From Cohnella phaseoli (GTDB lineage: Bacteria; Bacillota; Bacilli; Paenibacillales; Paenibacillaceae): DNA of 64,000 bases. The position numbers were made by a program, and so were the translations under genes. The stretch lies in NCBI RefSeq assembly GCF_003386235.1, contig NZ_QRDZ01000013.1, positions 1-64,000 on the forward strand. The letters run 5' to 3'. Under the pieces are notes generated by a model that saw only the letters and a program-made list of their open reading frames with translations, was not told the origin of the DNA and did not search any database. This document shows, piece after piece, positions 16,567 to 23,772 of this stretch (position 1 is the stretch's first letter; every line of letters begins with the position of its first letter).

Positions 16567-17700
16567 ATGGAGCAAGTAAAAAAGAATTACCACGCAGCAC
16601 TGACAACTTTGAAGGATCTAGACCCTCTATTAAAGGTGTTAACACGGAATAAGGAAGAGGGGCACTGGTTTTGGATTGCAGTAGTTGCACCCATTAAGGC
16701 ACTTGGCCGACTGGTGAAACGTCTGAACATTGCTGCACTCCTCAAAGCAGTCAGTGGCATCTCAATTCCAGTCGCTGGTGTTGCAGGTGCAGGAGTAATA
16801 AGTGCCGAGAATCACCTACCAGTTTGGGCAACGATCGTCATTGTTACCGTTACAGGAGTGGGGGTTTACTACTTGTTGATGATTCCTCATATCAACAAGA
16901 TGATTATCCCTGGAAACCCTGAGTTCCACTTGGGTTTATTCAAAAAGAAAAGAAGGGAAGAGTACGAACGATACTGGGAGAGAATCATGTCACTAAGCGA
17001 TTTCAACTTCGAGGGCCTTCAAGATTTCGTGGGTTCTGTGTTTGGTGTTCAAACGATTGAGCTGAGCAGGTTAATTCAACGCCTTGAAGCTGAGATTGCG
17101 GAAAAGGATCTCCAGAACAAATCGTTCGAAGCCAATCTTGTTGAGTACGAGCAGGAAATAAAACTGTTTGCTCAGCAGCAAGAAAAAGCGGATGCTGCGC
17201 TTGCCTATGTATCTGAGGTAATTAAGGAATTGAATATCACGTTGTATCGATTCGTAAACAAGCGTATGTCTTTCAGCGACCTTGCCTTCATTTCGGGGAT
17301 TACGATCTATAGACAGAAAGATGACTGGCTCTATAAAATCGCCGACGAACGCACCACTGGCGTCAGCCCTAATATTTTGGATATCAACGATTCGGTATAC
17401 GAGAACTACTCAATGATCGCTGCGGTCAGAGCTGAGGTAGACAAGCCCCATTGGGTGAATCCGTATCCGGGACACTATGTCGTTTCCAACCGAATGAGAA
17501 TGATGGAAGGGGAAGTATGGCTACTGAATTTCCACTTCGATGAGAAACGCAATGAAAAAGCATTGTCGCTACTTCTGCCGTCTGATATGATTGAGATAAG
17601 AGAAATCTATCGAATGTTTCATGTACTCTGCTTGATTCTGCAGCAAAATGAAGCACAAGAGAGGACAGAAGAAGGAGGCGCTCATCATGAGCTTGCTTGA
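16567..17700 (+). CDS. Membrane protein with coiled coil and GAF-like C-terminal domain
   Basis: The protein has 377 residues. Two hydrophobic segments lie at about 60-80 and 87-107. A coiled coil (about 165-220) follows, and then a C-terminal domain of about 150 residues with the texture of a GAF-like sensor (residues 225-360). It resembles in layout the minus-strand membrane protein at 15220-16080, though sequence similarity is not obvious. The start has GGAAGGTGG upstream. It overlaps the next small gene by 14 bases. Expression must pass the leader hairpin just upstream. Function unknown; a membrane-bound regulator is a guess. Confidence 0.75.
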   Translation: MEQVKKNYHAALTTLKDLDPLLKVLTRNKEEGHWFWIAVVAPIKALGRLVKRLNIAALLKAVSGISIPVAGVAGAGVISAENHLPVWATIVIVTVTGVGVYYLLMIPHINKMIIPGNPEFHLGLFKKKRREEYERYWERIMSLSDFNFEGLQDFVGSVFGVQTIELSRLIQRLEAEIAEKDLQNKSFEANLVEYEQEIKLFAQQQEKADAALAYVSEVIKELNITLYRFVNKRMSFSDLAFISGITIYRQKDDWLYKIADERTTGVSPNILDINDSVYENYSMIAAVRAEVDKPHWVNPYPGHYVVSNRMRMMEGEVWLLNFHFDEKRNEKALSLLLPSDMIEIREIYRMFHVLCLILQQNEAQERTEEGGAHHELA

Positions 17701-17848
17701 ACGTAAAACGAAAAAGGTCCACGCTGTCGCATTTGCTTCACAAAAGGACTTGAATGATGCTCGTCGAAAGCATCGTGATGAAGTTCTTAGGAAGGTTTCT
17801 GAGAATGAAACGAAGCGCTTGGTCGTTATTTCGAACAGCAATGAATAA
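17687..17848 (+). CDS. Small charged protein (53 aa), paralogue of 18668
   Basis: ATG at 17687 with GAAGGAGG 8 bases upstream gives 53 residues. The C-terminal half is a charged helix (ARRKHRDEVLRKVSENETKR) that resembles ERRKQREEILLKIEKRENSR in the gene at 18668. It overlaps the end of the membrane protein gene, so it is co-translated with it. No known family. Confidence 0.65.
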   Translation: MSLLERKTKKVHAVAFASQKDLNDARRKHRDEVLRKVSENETKRLVVISNSNE

Positions 17849-17908
17849 TACATTATTCACTCATTTGGAGTAGATTAATGACTCCACGTTAATACAATCA
17901 GAAAAAAT

Positions 17909-17947
17909 AAATAGGCCGACTCCTTGTTTGGGGACGGTCTATTTTTT
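17909..17947 (+). terminator. Terminator before the AbrB-HTH gene
   Basis: AATAGGCCG and CGGTCTATT (one G-T pair) form a stem followed by T6, 60 bases after the small gene and 64 before the regulator. Confidence 0.7.
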
Positions 17948-18010
17948 AATTAATATAGATTAGATTTATTGTTTGTCACAATTCGAAGAACGAGTGAAAG
18001 GGTGGACATA

Positions 18011-18571
18011 ATGTTTTCTCCAGAGGGAAGTATATCTGGCTATGGCATGATCAGAAAGCTAGATCAGTTAGGCAGAATCGTCATACCGATCGAAATTTAC
18101 CGATACACAGGGATAAAGCCAAATGAGGATTCTGTAGAGATTTTTTACGATGAAGTTTCGAAAGAGATTGTATTAAAACACTATACGGGTTCAGGGTGTA
18201 TGTTTTGTCTATCTATTGACCATATTCATGTCTATAAAAATAAGATCATTTGCAAAAGTTGCTTAGGCGAACTGAGTGGTATAAACGCAAATTGGGACCA
18301 GACGGGAAAGCAGATTCAAAAAGTTTTGGGTGATTCCCAAGAAGGGCAGGAGTCTTCTGAATTTGACACATTATTAAGCAAGAATCGATCCAACAATATC
18401 AACGAGAGAAGTACAAGAAAAAGTAAGACTGATGATTCAATTATAGAAATGATGGCAATTCTCCAGGAGAACCCGAAGATGACTCAGAAGGAGCTGGCAA
18501 ACCGTCTAAATTTTTCTCAAAGCCGTATCAGTCAACTGAAAAAGCTAATTCGATCGAGATATCCGATTTGA
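18011..18571 (+). CDS. AbrB-type regulator fused to a C-terminal winged-helix domain
   Basis: The ATG at 18011 is preferred (AAAGGGTGG upstream), giving 186 residues. Residues 11-60 carry the AbrB/SpoVT swapped-hairpin signature, MIRKLDQLGRIVIPIEIYR, ending in EIVLKHY. A small CxxC...CxxC zinc-like knuckle follows (CMFC, then CKSC, about 65-88). The last 50 residues contain a helix-turn-helix (MTQKELANRLNFSQSRISQL). This is a three-part DNA-binding protein and the most likely transcription regulator of the surrounding genes. AbrB proteins are usually under 100 residues, so the fusion is unusual. Confidence 0.85.
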   Translation: MFSPEGSISGYGMIRKLDQLGRIVIPIEIYRYTGIKPNEDSVEIFYDEVSKEIVLKHYTGSGCMFCLSIDHIHVYKNKIICKSCLGELSGINANWDQTGKQIQKVLGDSQEGQESSEFDTLLSKNRSNNINERSTRKSKTDDSIIEMMAILQENPKMTQKELANRLNFSQSRISQLKKLIRSRYPI

Positions 18572-18667
18572 CATAGACGAAAATTACTTTTTCGTCGACA
18601 AGAATAAGGGTTAGCTATTCAAGATACGGGGAAACTATCAGTATTAAATCTGATAGGGGGATGTTCA

Positions 18668-18850
18668 ATGACTGATCATGATCATTCAAATCTGTACAGG
18701 TTCCTACGCAAACCGAAGGCGATAGTCGAGAAATCGATAAAATTTGGGATGGAGGAAAGAAGAAAGCAGAGAGAAGAAATTTTGCTGAAAATAGAAAAGA
18801 GGGAAAATAGCCGGCAATCTCCTGGCAAAGATAGTAACTCCCCAAAGTGA
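18668..18850 (+). CDS. Small charged protein (60 aa), paralogue of 17687
   Basis: The ATG at 18668 follows AGGGGG at a good distance, and a small hairpin (CTATCAG/CTGATAG) sits directly upstream. The 60-residue product has a charged helix (EERRKQREEILLKIEKREN) matching the one in the protein at 17687, and a serine/proline/lysine tail. The function is unknown. The two paralogues bracket the AbrB-HTH regulator. Confidence 0.6.
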   Translation: MTDHDHSNLYRFLRKPKAIVEKSIKFGMEERRKQREEILLKIEKRENSRQSPGKDSNSPK

Positions 18851-18858
18851 AAGAATTG

Positions 18859-18867
18859 TGCTATAAT
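18859..18867 (+). promoter_or_regulatory. Extended -10 promoter
   Basis: TGCTATAAT (18859-18867) is a perfect extended -10 box with no convincing -35. It lies 28 bases before a GCAA-box leader. Confidence 0.7.
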
Positions 18868-18893
18868 CAGCTTAATCATCAATCACACCTTAA

Positions 18894-18975
18894 CGCAAGA
18901 TAGAAGCCCTAGTGGCGGAATTATTTCGAAGGATACTCCTTCCTATGATTCCGGTTCGCTAGGGCTTTTTTTGCG
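18894..18975 (+). promoter_or_regulatory. GCAA-box hairpin leader, copy 3
   Basis: CGCAAGATAGAAGCCCTA (18894-18911) pairs with TAGGGCTTTTTTTGCG (18960-18975). Inner arms GGAAT/ATTCC and GAAGGA/TCCTTC form a second helix. The outer ends are identical to copy 2; the interior is unrelated in sequence. Confidence 0.75.
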
Positions 18976-19114
18976 TTCGGTTCAGTAGATTATGGAAGGA
19001 GTGAAACATTTATAGTGTTCTTTACCATTTTTATGGGGAATTGGATCTACCGTGACAGGCTTAGGTGAAGCATAAGAAACGTAAAGTCTTGAATATAATC
19101 AGGAGGTTAACGAT

Positions 19115-19264
19115 ATGAAAACAATTAAAGTTACAAGGAAAGACGGGACAATGGTATTGAAAAAAATGGGAAACAGCATGGATGTAATAAATCTTGCTAC
19201 AGCATTTCAAACTGACCGTATCAACCATGATGGCGATGTAACGGAAATAATCCTTAGAGTATAA
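19115..19264 (+). CDS. Small hypothetical protein (49 aa)
   Basis: ATG at 19115 with AGGAGG 7 bases upstream opens a 49-codon frame. The product starts MKTIKVTRKDGTMVLKKMG, has alternating hydrophobic residues suggesting a small beta-grasp-like or beta/alpha fold, and ends in EIILRV. It lacks the C-terminal glycines of a ubiquitin-like protein. It is the first gene after leader copy 3. Confidence 0.65.
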   Translation: MKTIKVTRKDGTMVLKKMGNSMDVINLATAFQTDRINHDGDVTEIILRV

Positions 19265-19402
19265 AAAGAAGATTATCCTATCTGATCTGATTAATTACAA
19301 AGGCAACTTGTTTTTTTCAACAAAACATAATATAAGGAGGGAGCCCCTCTGCCATTTTGGCGCTGGGGGGTTATCCCGGTATATTATGGCATGGGCGAGA
19401 TT

Positions 19403-19498
19403 ATGAGCAAAGTACAATTGATGAAAGCAATTTATAAAATGCAGCAACTCCAAGCCTTGAAGAAACACACAGTTGTTGGGAAGCTGCTGAGTAAATAA
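19403..19498 (+). CDS. Very small hypothetical peptide (31 aa)
   Basis: ATG at 19403 (or in-frame ATG at 19391) encodes a basic helix-forming peptide starting MSKVQLMKAIYKMQQLQALKK. No good ribosome binding site is seen, only GGGCGAG. Just upstream (19331-19371) the RNA could form a G/C hairpin with AGCCCC and GGGGGTT. Weakly supported. Confidence 0.3.
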   Translation: MSKVQLMKAIYKMQQLQALKKHTVVGKLLSK

Positions 19499-19540
19499 GG
19501 GTGAGTGAGGATTTTATTGCAAGAATTACGAGATAAAGAG

Positions 19541-19583
19541 AAAGAACGAGGGAGCGGAATTGTCGCGATTCTCGTTCTTTCTT
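19541..19583 (+). terminator. Type II hairpin, copy 1
   Basis: AAAGAACGAG (19541-19550) and CTCGTTCTTT (19571-19580) form a perfect 10-bp stem around an AGCGG...CGC interior, followed by CTTT. It is the first of three related hairpins. Confidence 0.75.
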
Positions 19584-19727
19584 TATTCAAAGGAAATCAA
19601 ACGACATTTAACCGGTAATGGACGGATTGGGCAACTTCAGTTTCTATGCCGCTTATGGTTAGCTGCACCTAGTCAAGCTGATACAAACCGCCCTCACTAA
19701 TAACCTATTTTCAGGAGGATATACTAA

Positions 19728-20045
19728 ATGAACACAAAATTCTATTCGAACGTGCAATTACAAAATGGAAAGCCTGCGGAACTGATGGCCACATTTAATG
19801 CGCCTAGTTATGATCATCTGCAGGTCGACGTTGAGACAAAGGGTACTGTTGTGCTAAATACCGTTTTCGGGATTGTAACACTATCGATCATTCCATACGG
19901 CACCGGGGAATCTGGAGGCTGTATCGACATTAAATACCATGGCGAAAAGTTTAGGACCACTATGATCGGATTTAAGGGCCATAGGGATGAACGTGTAAAG
20001 GATGCTGATTTATATAGCTTTGACCTTCAAAAAGCTAATTCTTAA
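19728..20045 (+). CDS. Hypothetical protein (105 aa)
   Basis: The start has AGGAGG 9-10 bases upstream (CAGGAGGATATACTAA). The 105-residue protein seems beta-rich (alternating V/T/I residues through 35-75) with no cysteine cluster apart from one cysteine, no signal peptide and no membrane segment. I do not recognise it. It lies between two type II hairpins and so may be its own transcription unit. Confidence 0.7.
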   Translation: MNTKFYSNVQLQNGKPAELMATFNAPSYDHLQVDVETKGTVVLNTVFGIVTLSIIPYGTGESGGCIDIKYHGEKFRTTMIGFKGHRDERVKDADLYSFDLQKANS

Positions 20046-20060
20046 TTGCAAATAACCACG

Positions 20061-20103
20061 AAAGAACGGGGAAGCGGGATAGCCGCGATCTTCGTTCTTT
20101 TCT
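20061..20103 (+). terminator. Type II hairpin, copy 2
   Basis: AAAGAACG (20061-20068) pairs with CGTTCTTT (20093-20100) around GAAGCGG...CCGCGATCTTC. It lies 15 bases after the previous stop and just before the AAGGAGGG of the next gene. Confidence 0.75.
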
Positions 20104-20118
20104 ATTAAGGAGGGCCCG

Positions 20119-21225
20119 ATGAGATCAGAACAGGAAGTCCAAAGAAGAGTTCGTAAATACATCAATCGACTAAAAAAAATGAATGTCTTTCAAACCGCGC
20201 GAGGAATGAAAAATTCTGTTCTAGATATAGATAATGATTCGATCATTATTCAGAAAAAGAGATCGGAAAAAGGGAGCTACAAAATCGCGAAACGAGCAAT
20301 AGAGCGATCTGCACTATTTGTTTTTCGAGTGAGAACAATCACAAAGAAGGAATTAGAAGCATTTACGAATTACACATCTGCATTTTTTGGATTACTGGAG
20401 GCAATATTTGAAGGCATTGCACGCATTTACAAACTGCGCGAATTAAGGCTATCCTTACTTGGAACTCGTGTTTTCTTTAGCGGATTTTCGCATCGTGCAC
20501 CCTCAGATTTCAAACTTGCACAGGAAACACAGGCTGAATATATATTACTTAGTTATTATTATATTCGGCAAGATAAGACTAACGCTTGGAGGAGACTTGC
20601 CGACCAATATGGTTTTAGAGGGAAGATTTTATTGGATAGTGGGGCATATAGTCTCTATAATTTGTCGAAGTTTAAAGAGATTAAAGACGAACCTACAATA
20701 CATGAGTACATCGAATTCGTCAAAGAAAATCGGGATTACTTTTGCATGTGGGCGTCGTTTGACAAGATCGGGAATGATAATGAATCAAGAGAAAACTATG
20801 AAACAATGATTGCATCAGATGTTGAGCCAATGCCGATTATTGGAATTGATAGTCCACTGTCCGAGTTTCAATACGTGATCGAGCAATACGATCCGGCGGT
20901 TGTAGGTATCGGTGGAATATTAGGGATAAAGAATAGGAATGCACGAAGAGCACGGCTCAAAGAAATCTTTACTGCATTTCCAAATACAAATTTCCATGGA
21001 CTGGGCGTAGCTGATTCAAATTTGGTAGCATTTAACTGGTTTAGTTGTGATACTACATCATGGTTAATTGCACCAAGAAAGTATTTGAAGGTCCAAACTA
21101 TTCACGGTCAGAAAGAATGTCCCAAGTCATGGAGTCTATTTGATAGAATTGCATTTGGAGTTAAGGAACTTAGATCCCTGGAGCATTGGTATCAGACACA
21201 TTCTCCAACAGAACTCATTATTTAA
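20119..21225 (+). CDS. TGT/DpdA-like TIM-barrel protein
   Basis: The protein has 368 residues. An N-terminal part (1-110) is not recognised. From residue 118 it follows the pattern of phage and element proteins of the tRNA-guanine transglycosylase superfamily: FFSGFSHR, LLDSGAYS (D173), a WASFDKIGN segment (D215), VVGIGG, FHGLGV (H293) and FSCDTTSW (D311). In the TGT superfamily such aspartates perform base exchange; DpdA proteins insert 7-deazaguanine into DNA. The sequence lacks the cysteine zinc site of bacterial TGT. The substrate is unknown and no queuosine precursor genes are in the window. The start has AAGGAGG upstream. Confidence 0.7.
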   Translation: MRSEQEVQRRVRKYINRLKKMNVFQTARGMKNSVLDIDNDSIIIQKKRSEKGSYKIAKRAIERSALFVFRVRTITKKELEAFTNYTSAFFGLLEAIFEGIARIYKLRELRLSLLGTRVFFSGFSHRAPSDFKLAQETQAEYILLSYYYIRQDKTNAWRRLADQYGFRGKILLDSGAYSLYNLSKFKEIKDEPTIHEYIEFVKENRDYFCMWASFDKIGNDNESRENYETMIASDVEPMPIIGIDSPLSEFQYVIEQYDPAVVGIGGILGIKNRNARRARLKEIFTAFPNTNFHGLGVADSNLVAFNWFSCDTTSWLIAPRKYLKVQTIHGQKECPKSWSLFDRIAFGVKELRSLEHWYQTHSPTELII

Positions 21226-21257
21226 TAAGGTACTCACAATCGTTCGGAAGCTGTAAG

Positions 21258-21303
21258 AAGAAACGGGGAAGCGGGAACTGCATCCGCAATTCCCGTTCTT
21301 TTC
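21258..21303 (+). terminator. Type II hairpin, copy 3
   Basis: AACGGGGAAGCGG (21262-21274) pairs with CCGCAATTCCCGTT (21284-21297) around GAACTGCAT, followed by CTTTTCTT. It is closely related to the two hairpins upstream and lies 33 bases after the TIM-barrel gene. Confidence 0.75.
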
Positions 21304-21320
21304 TTGTAGGGGAAGAACAG

Positions 21321-21443
21321 ATGAGAACAGAACATGGGTTACGAGAGTCTGGTACTTCGGTTCAAACTCGGCTTCGTGATCGGTGTGCCGGCGTTAGGGA
21401 CCAATTCGAACAACTGCAGCTCGCACTCTGGATCTCCGAATGA
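21321..21443 (+). CDS. Possible small protein (40 aa) in a repeat-like segment
   Basis: ATG at 21321 with TAGGGGAAG upstream could encode 40 residues ending LQLALWISE. The end of the frame lies in DNA that resembles 7706-7748, where a similar ELQLAYW can be read. The similarity could mean a conserved peptide or only a dispersed DNA repeat. From 21444 to 21573 nothing else is seen. Confidence 0.25.
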   Translation: MRTEHGLRESGTSVQTRLRDRCAGVRDQFEQLQLALWISE

Positions 21444-21573
21444 AACCGAATTATTTCTAAACTAGATCTTCACGAAAATTTGAATGATAAATACAGTTGC
21501 ATTCAGACAAAAATCGAAGGAGAACACAAGTTACTAAACAGACACACTATTCCAAAAGGGGACTTAAGTAATT

Positions 21574-21840
21574 ATGAAAGAACACGTACACGCTCATGAC
21601 TCAGTAATGAACCACTTTGCTACATTTTTAGAAGAAGATTATAAGCTTGAGGGAAATGGCACTATGCGAAAAGATCCTTCCGAAAAAGCTGAATATAAAT
21701 ACTTGTTCGAAGGCGTTGACCCAGGGCGTGACAATATTCAGACGAGATTTGAAGTTAAAAACAAGAAGGGGAGCAACGTTTACTCAGTTTCCATGCTGAT
21801 TAACTACAATATGCGAGAAATTGGATATTTTGAAGTCTAA
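21574..21840 (+). CDS. Hypothetical protein (88 aa)
   Basis: The 88-residue, acidic protein starts MKEHVHAHDSVMNHF and ends NYNMREIGYFEV. AAAAGGGG lies 11 bases before the ATG, which is a little far. No domain is recognised. It is bounded downstream by a decayed copy of the 3' end of the TIM-barrel gene, so it may have arrived by the duplication or insertion that made that copy. Confidence 0.6.
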   Translation: MKEHVHAHDSVMNHFATFLEEDYKLEGNGTMRKDPSEKAEYKYLFEGVDPGRDNIQTRFEVKNKKGSNVYSVSMLINYNMREIGYFEV

Positions 21841-21945
21841 CTATTTGATAGAATTGCATTTGTTGTAACGAACTTAGATCCTTGGAACATTGGGGTATCA
21901 GGTACATACTCCAACAGAACTCATAAATTAATAAGGGATTTAGGT
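21841..21945 (+). pseudogene. Decayed duplicate of the 3' end of the TIM-barrel gene
   Basis: CTATTTGATAGAATTGCATT at 21841 matches 21137 onward, and the similarity continues through AACTTAGATCC, CATTGG, CTCCAACAGAACTCAT and ATAAGG to the end of the gene at about 21236. Small substitutions have broken the frame. The two copies are about 705 bases apart in direct orientation and bracket a type II hairpin and the gene at 21574. Confidence 0.8.
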
Positions 21946-22008
21946 ACTCAACAAGTAAGAAATATGATATGATGAATAATAAATTTAAACGCTCATTCGA
22001 GCATTCTC

Positions 22009-22077
22009 TGCAAAATTTAAACCCTACGGGTGGCATTATTCTAGATTCGTCTAGAAAGAGCCAACGTAGGGTTTTTC
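22009..22077 (+). promoter_or_regulatory. GCAA-box hairpin leader, copy 4
   Basis: TGCAAAATTTAAACCCTACG starts the element; ACCCTACG (22021-22028) pairs with CGTAGGGT (22065-22072), followed by TTTTT. The interior contains TTCTAGA-TTCG-TCTAGAA, a perfect hairpin with a TTCG loop. A TATGAT box lies 37 bases upstream of the GCAA. Confidence 0.7.
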
Positions 22078-22096
22078 TATTTGGAGGCTGATAAAC

Positions 22097-22900
22097 ATGA
22101 TCGGATTAAAGTTAGTTCTCTCAATTTGTCTACTTGTGATAGTGCTGATTGCATTTTTTGCATTTTGCCTACATAGGTGGCATGTTCGAAAATGGGAGGT
22201 ACTGTCTGAAAGCGGAGAACAAATTGAAGAAAACGAAAGAAGGGCCATTCTGCAGCACAGAAAGGAAAAGATAAAACAGGAAGCAATGGATCTGGGCCAA
22301 ACATATCAGTCAGCTCCAAGAACTGTATGTAAGGAACCGGAAAACTGGACAAACGTTGAACAGTGTGACGTCGAGCATGAGAACAGCAACCAAGAACGCT
22401 GGGATTCGGTTCAATTGCAAAAGGAAAATATGGTTGCGAATAGATTGAAAGGTGTGCTCGATAGCAAAAATGTCATTGAAGAGCCCGTAGATATTACTAG
22501 AAGCCCTTCCAAGATGTCAACGCTAAAACTGGCAGATTTACCATCAGAGGATTTCTTAAAACTACTAAAAATAGAAAAAGGAAATATGGAAATTCTTGAT
22601 GAAGAATCAGTAATTACTTTTGGTAAATCAATTTCAAGCAAGAGGAAAGTTTGGGAAGAAGGACAACATGTGGTCCATTGTCGCATTATCGACAGTGACC
22701 AGATCGATTTAGTTGTCTGCGAAGAAATATCAACTGGATTCTCATTTGTTTTACAACATGCGGAATTTGAACGCATGGGCATTGGTGATCTTTTTACTGC
22801 TCAGATCGATGTCTTAGGCAAAGAAAAGCAGTGGAAAGAGGTAATACAGGTTTGGCCAGGTATTAATGATGCTGATTTAACAGAAGCGGGAGCGAGTTAA
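22097..22900 (+). CDS. Membrane-anchored hypothetical protein
   Basis: The 267-residue protein starts with one hydrophobic helix (residues 4-26, LKLVLSICLLVIVLIAFFAF) followed by basic residues, so the bulk is cytoplasmic. A charged, probably disordered middle (30-140) connects to a soluble C-terminal domain (150-260) of mixed strands. No family is recognised. GGAGG lies 10 bases before the ATG. It is the first gene after leader copy 4. Confidence 0.7.
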   Translation: MIGLKLVLSICLLVIVLIAFFAFCLHRWHVRKWEVLSESGEQIEENERRAILQHRKEKIKQEAMDLGQTYQSAPRTVCKEPENWTNVEQCDVEHENSNQERWDSVQLQKENMVANRLKGVLDSKNVIEEPVDITRSPSKMSTLKLADLPSEDFLKLLKIEKGNMEILDEESVITFGKSISSKRKVWEEGQHVVHCRIIDSDQIDLVVCEEISTGFSFVLQHAEFERMGIGDLFTAQIDVLGKEKQWKEVIQVWPGINDADLTEAGAS

Positions 22901-23044
22901 CCTCCCGTTTCTAAACAAGAAAAATCTCCTTTTTGGATTTATCATAAATAGATCAATGAATACTCTCACTTATTATTTTGTATAGTCTCCCATATAGATA
23001 CTATACGAGAAACCATATATGATATATTATTGAGGAGGATAAGT

Positions 23045-23311
23045 ATGATTTTTTATTTTGGTGCAGCAAAATTAACTCCTATTGAAGAACAGGGCGAAAC
23101 ATATATCCTGATTACTCTGTCTATATTGCAAAAGTACGGAGTTCTAATCGGAGTTTGTACCGTTTTAATTTGTATGATTCTGAGATACCTTGCTAAAATA
23201 CGAAAAAACACTAGGCTAATGTCTGTATTTTTAATGATGTCCATTGGTATTTCGATTTTGTGCTTAATTTTCATCTTTTTGCCTTACTTTGTTCTTTATA
23301 ATCTACAATGA
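23045..23311 (+). CDS. Small membrane protein (88 aa)
   Basis: ATG at 23045 with GAGGAGG 6 bases upstream gives 88 residues. Two strong hydrophobic helices (about 26-48 and 59-85) are separated by a basic loop (AKIRKNTRL), with a short N-terminal tail. The shape resembles small pilus/conjugation channel subunits or holins, but nothing in the sequence decides between them. Confidence 0.65.
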   Translation: MIFYFGAAKLTPIEEQGETYILITLSILQKYGVLIGVCTVLICMILRYLAKIRKNTRLMSVFLMMSIGISILCLIFIFLPYFVLYNLQ

Positions 23312-23326
23312 AAGGAGCACTATTTT

Positions 23327-23764
23327 GTGGGAGAGCTGATTCACATTGGTTTGAGGGGCAGGAAACCAGAAAATTTCTATTCGGAATACCTGGTTAGTTC
23401 TGTAGACTGGTTGAACAATGGTTTTATGCAATCATTATATGAGGGCTACCCCAATCTTCCTCCAATCGATCCTCCACTTAACGGGATGAGCTGGTGTGCA
23501 CTTCCGTTAGGTGCTCGGTTTGGTGTGTGGATTTATAATCCTTACAATGCTGAAAGCAATTATGCAAAAATCCAAGGTTGGAACCCATTTGTTAGATGGT
23601 CATCCACACCGGCTTATGAACCTCTAAATGTCTCATCTGCAGCAGATCGCCATAATCTGGCGTGGATAGTCGATAAGGAAGGCTATGGCCAGTACGGCAA
23701 AGTTTTTGAAGACGGAACGGTTTGGGTGCCTTATCCAAGACCAAAGAACTGGAAGATAAACTAA
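23327..23764 (+). CDS. Hypothetical protein, tryptophan- and proline-rich
   Basis: GTG at 23327 has AAAGGAGC 8-9 bases upstream; the gene follows the membrane protein by 15 bases. The 145-residue product is rich in W, Y and P, contains LAWIVDKEGYGQYGKVFEDG near the end and has no membrane segment or cysteine pair. It is not recognised. Confidence 0.65.
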   Translation: MGELIHIGLRGRKPENFYSEYLVSSVDWLNNGFMQSLYEGYPNLPPIDPPLNGMSWCALPLGARFGVWIYNPYNAESNYAKIQGWNPFVRWSSTPAYEPLNVSSAADRHNLAWIVDKEGYGQYGKVFEDGTVWVPYPRPKNWKIN

Positions 23765-23772
23765 GGAGAGGG

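Noticed and set aside
19115..19264. 49-residue protein as the missing ubiquitin-like modifier
   Set aside because: It lacks C-terminal glycines and lies 7 kb from the E1 gene, so the idea is not supported.
19541..21303. CRISPR-like repeats
   Set aside because: The three type II hairpins are hundreds of bases apart and separated by genes, not by regular spacers.
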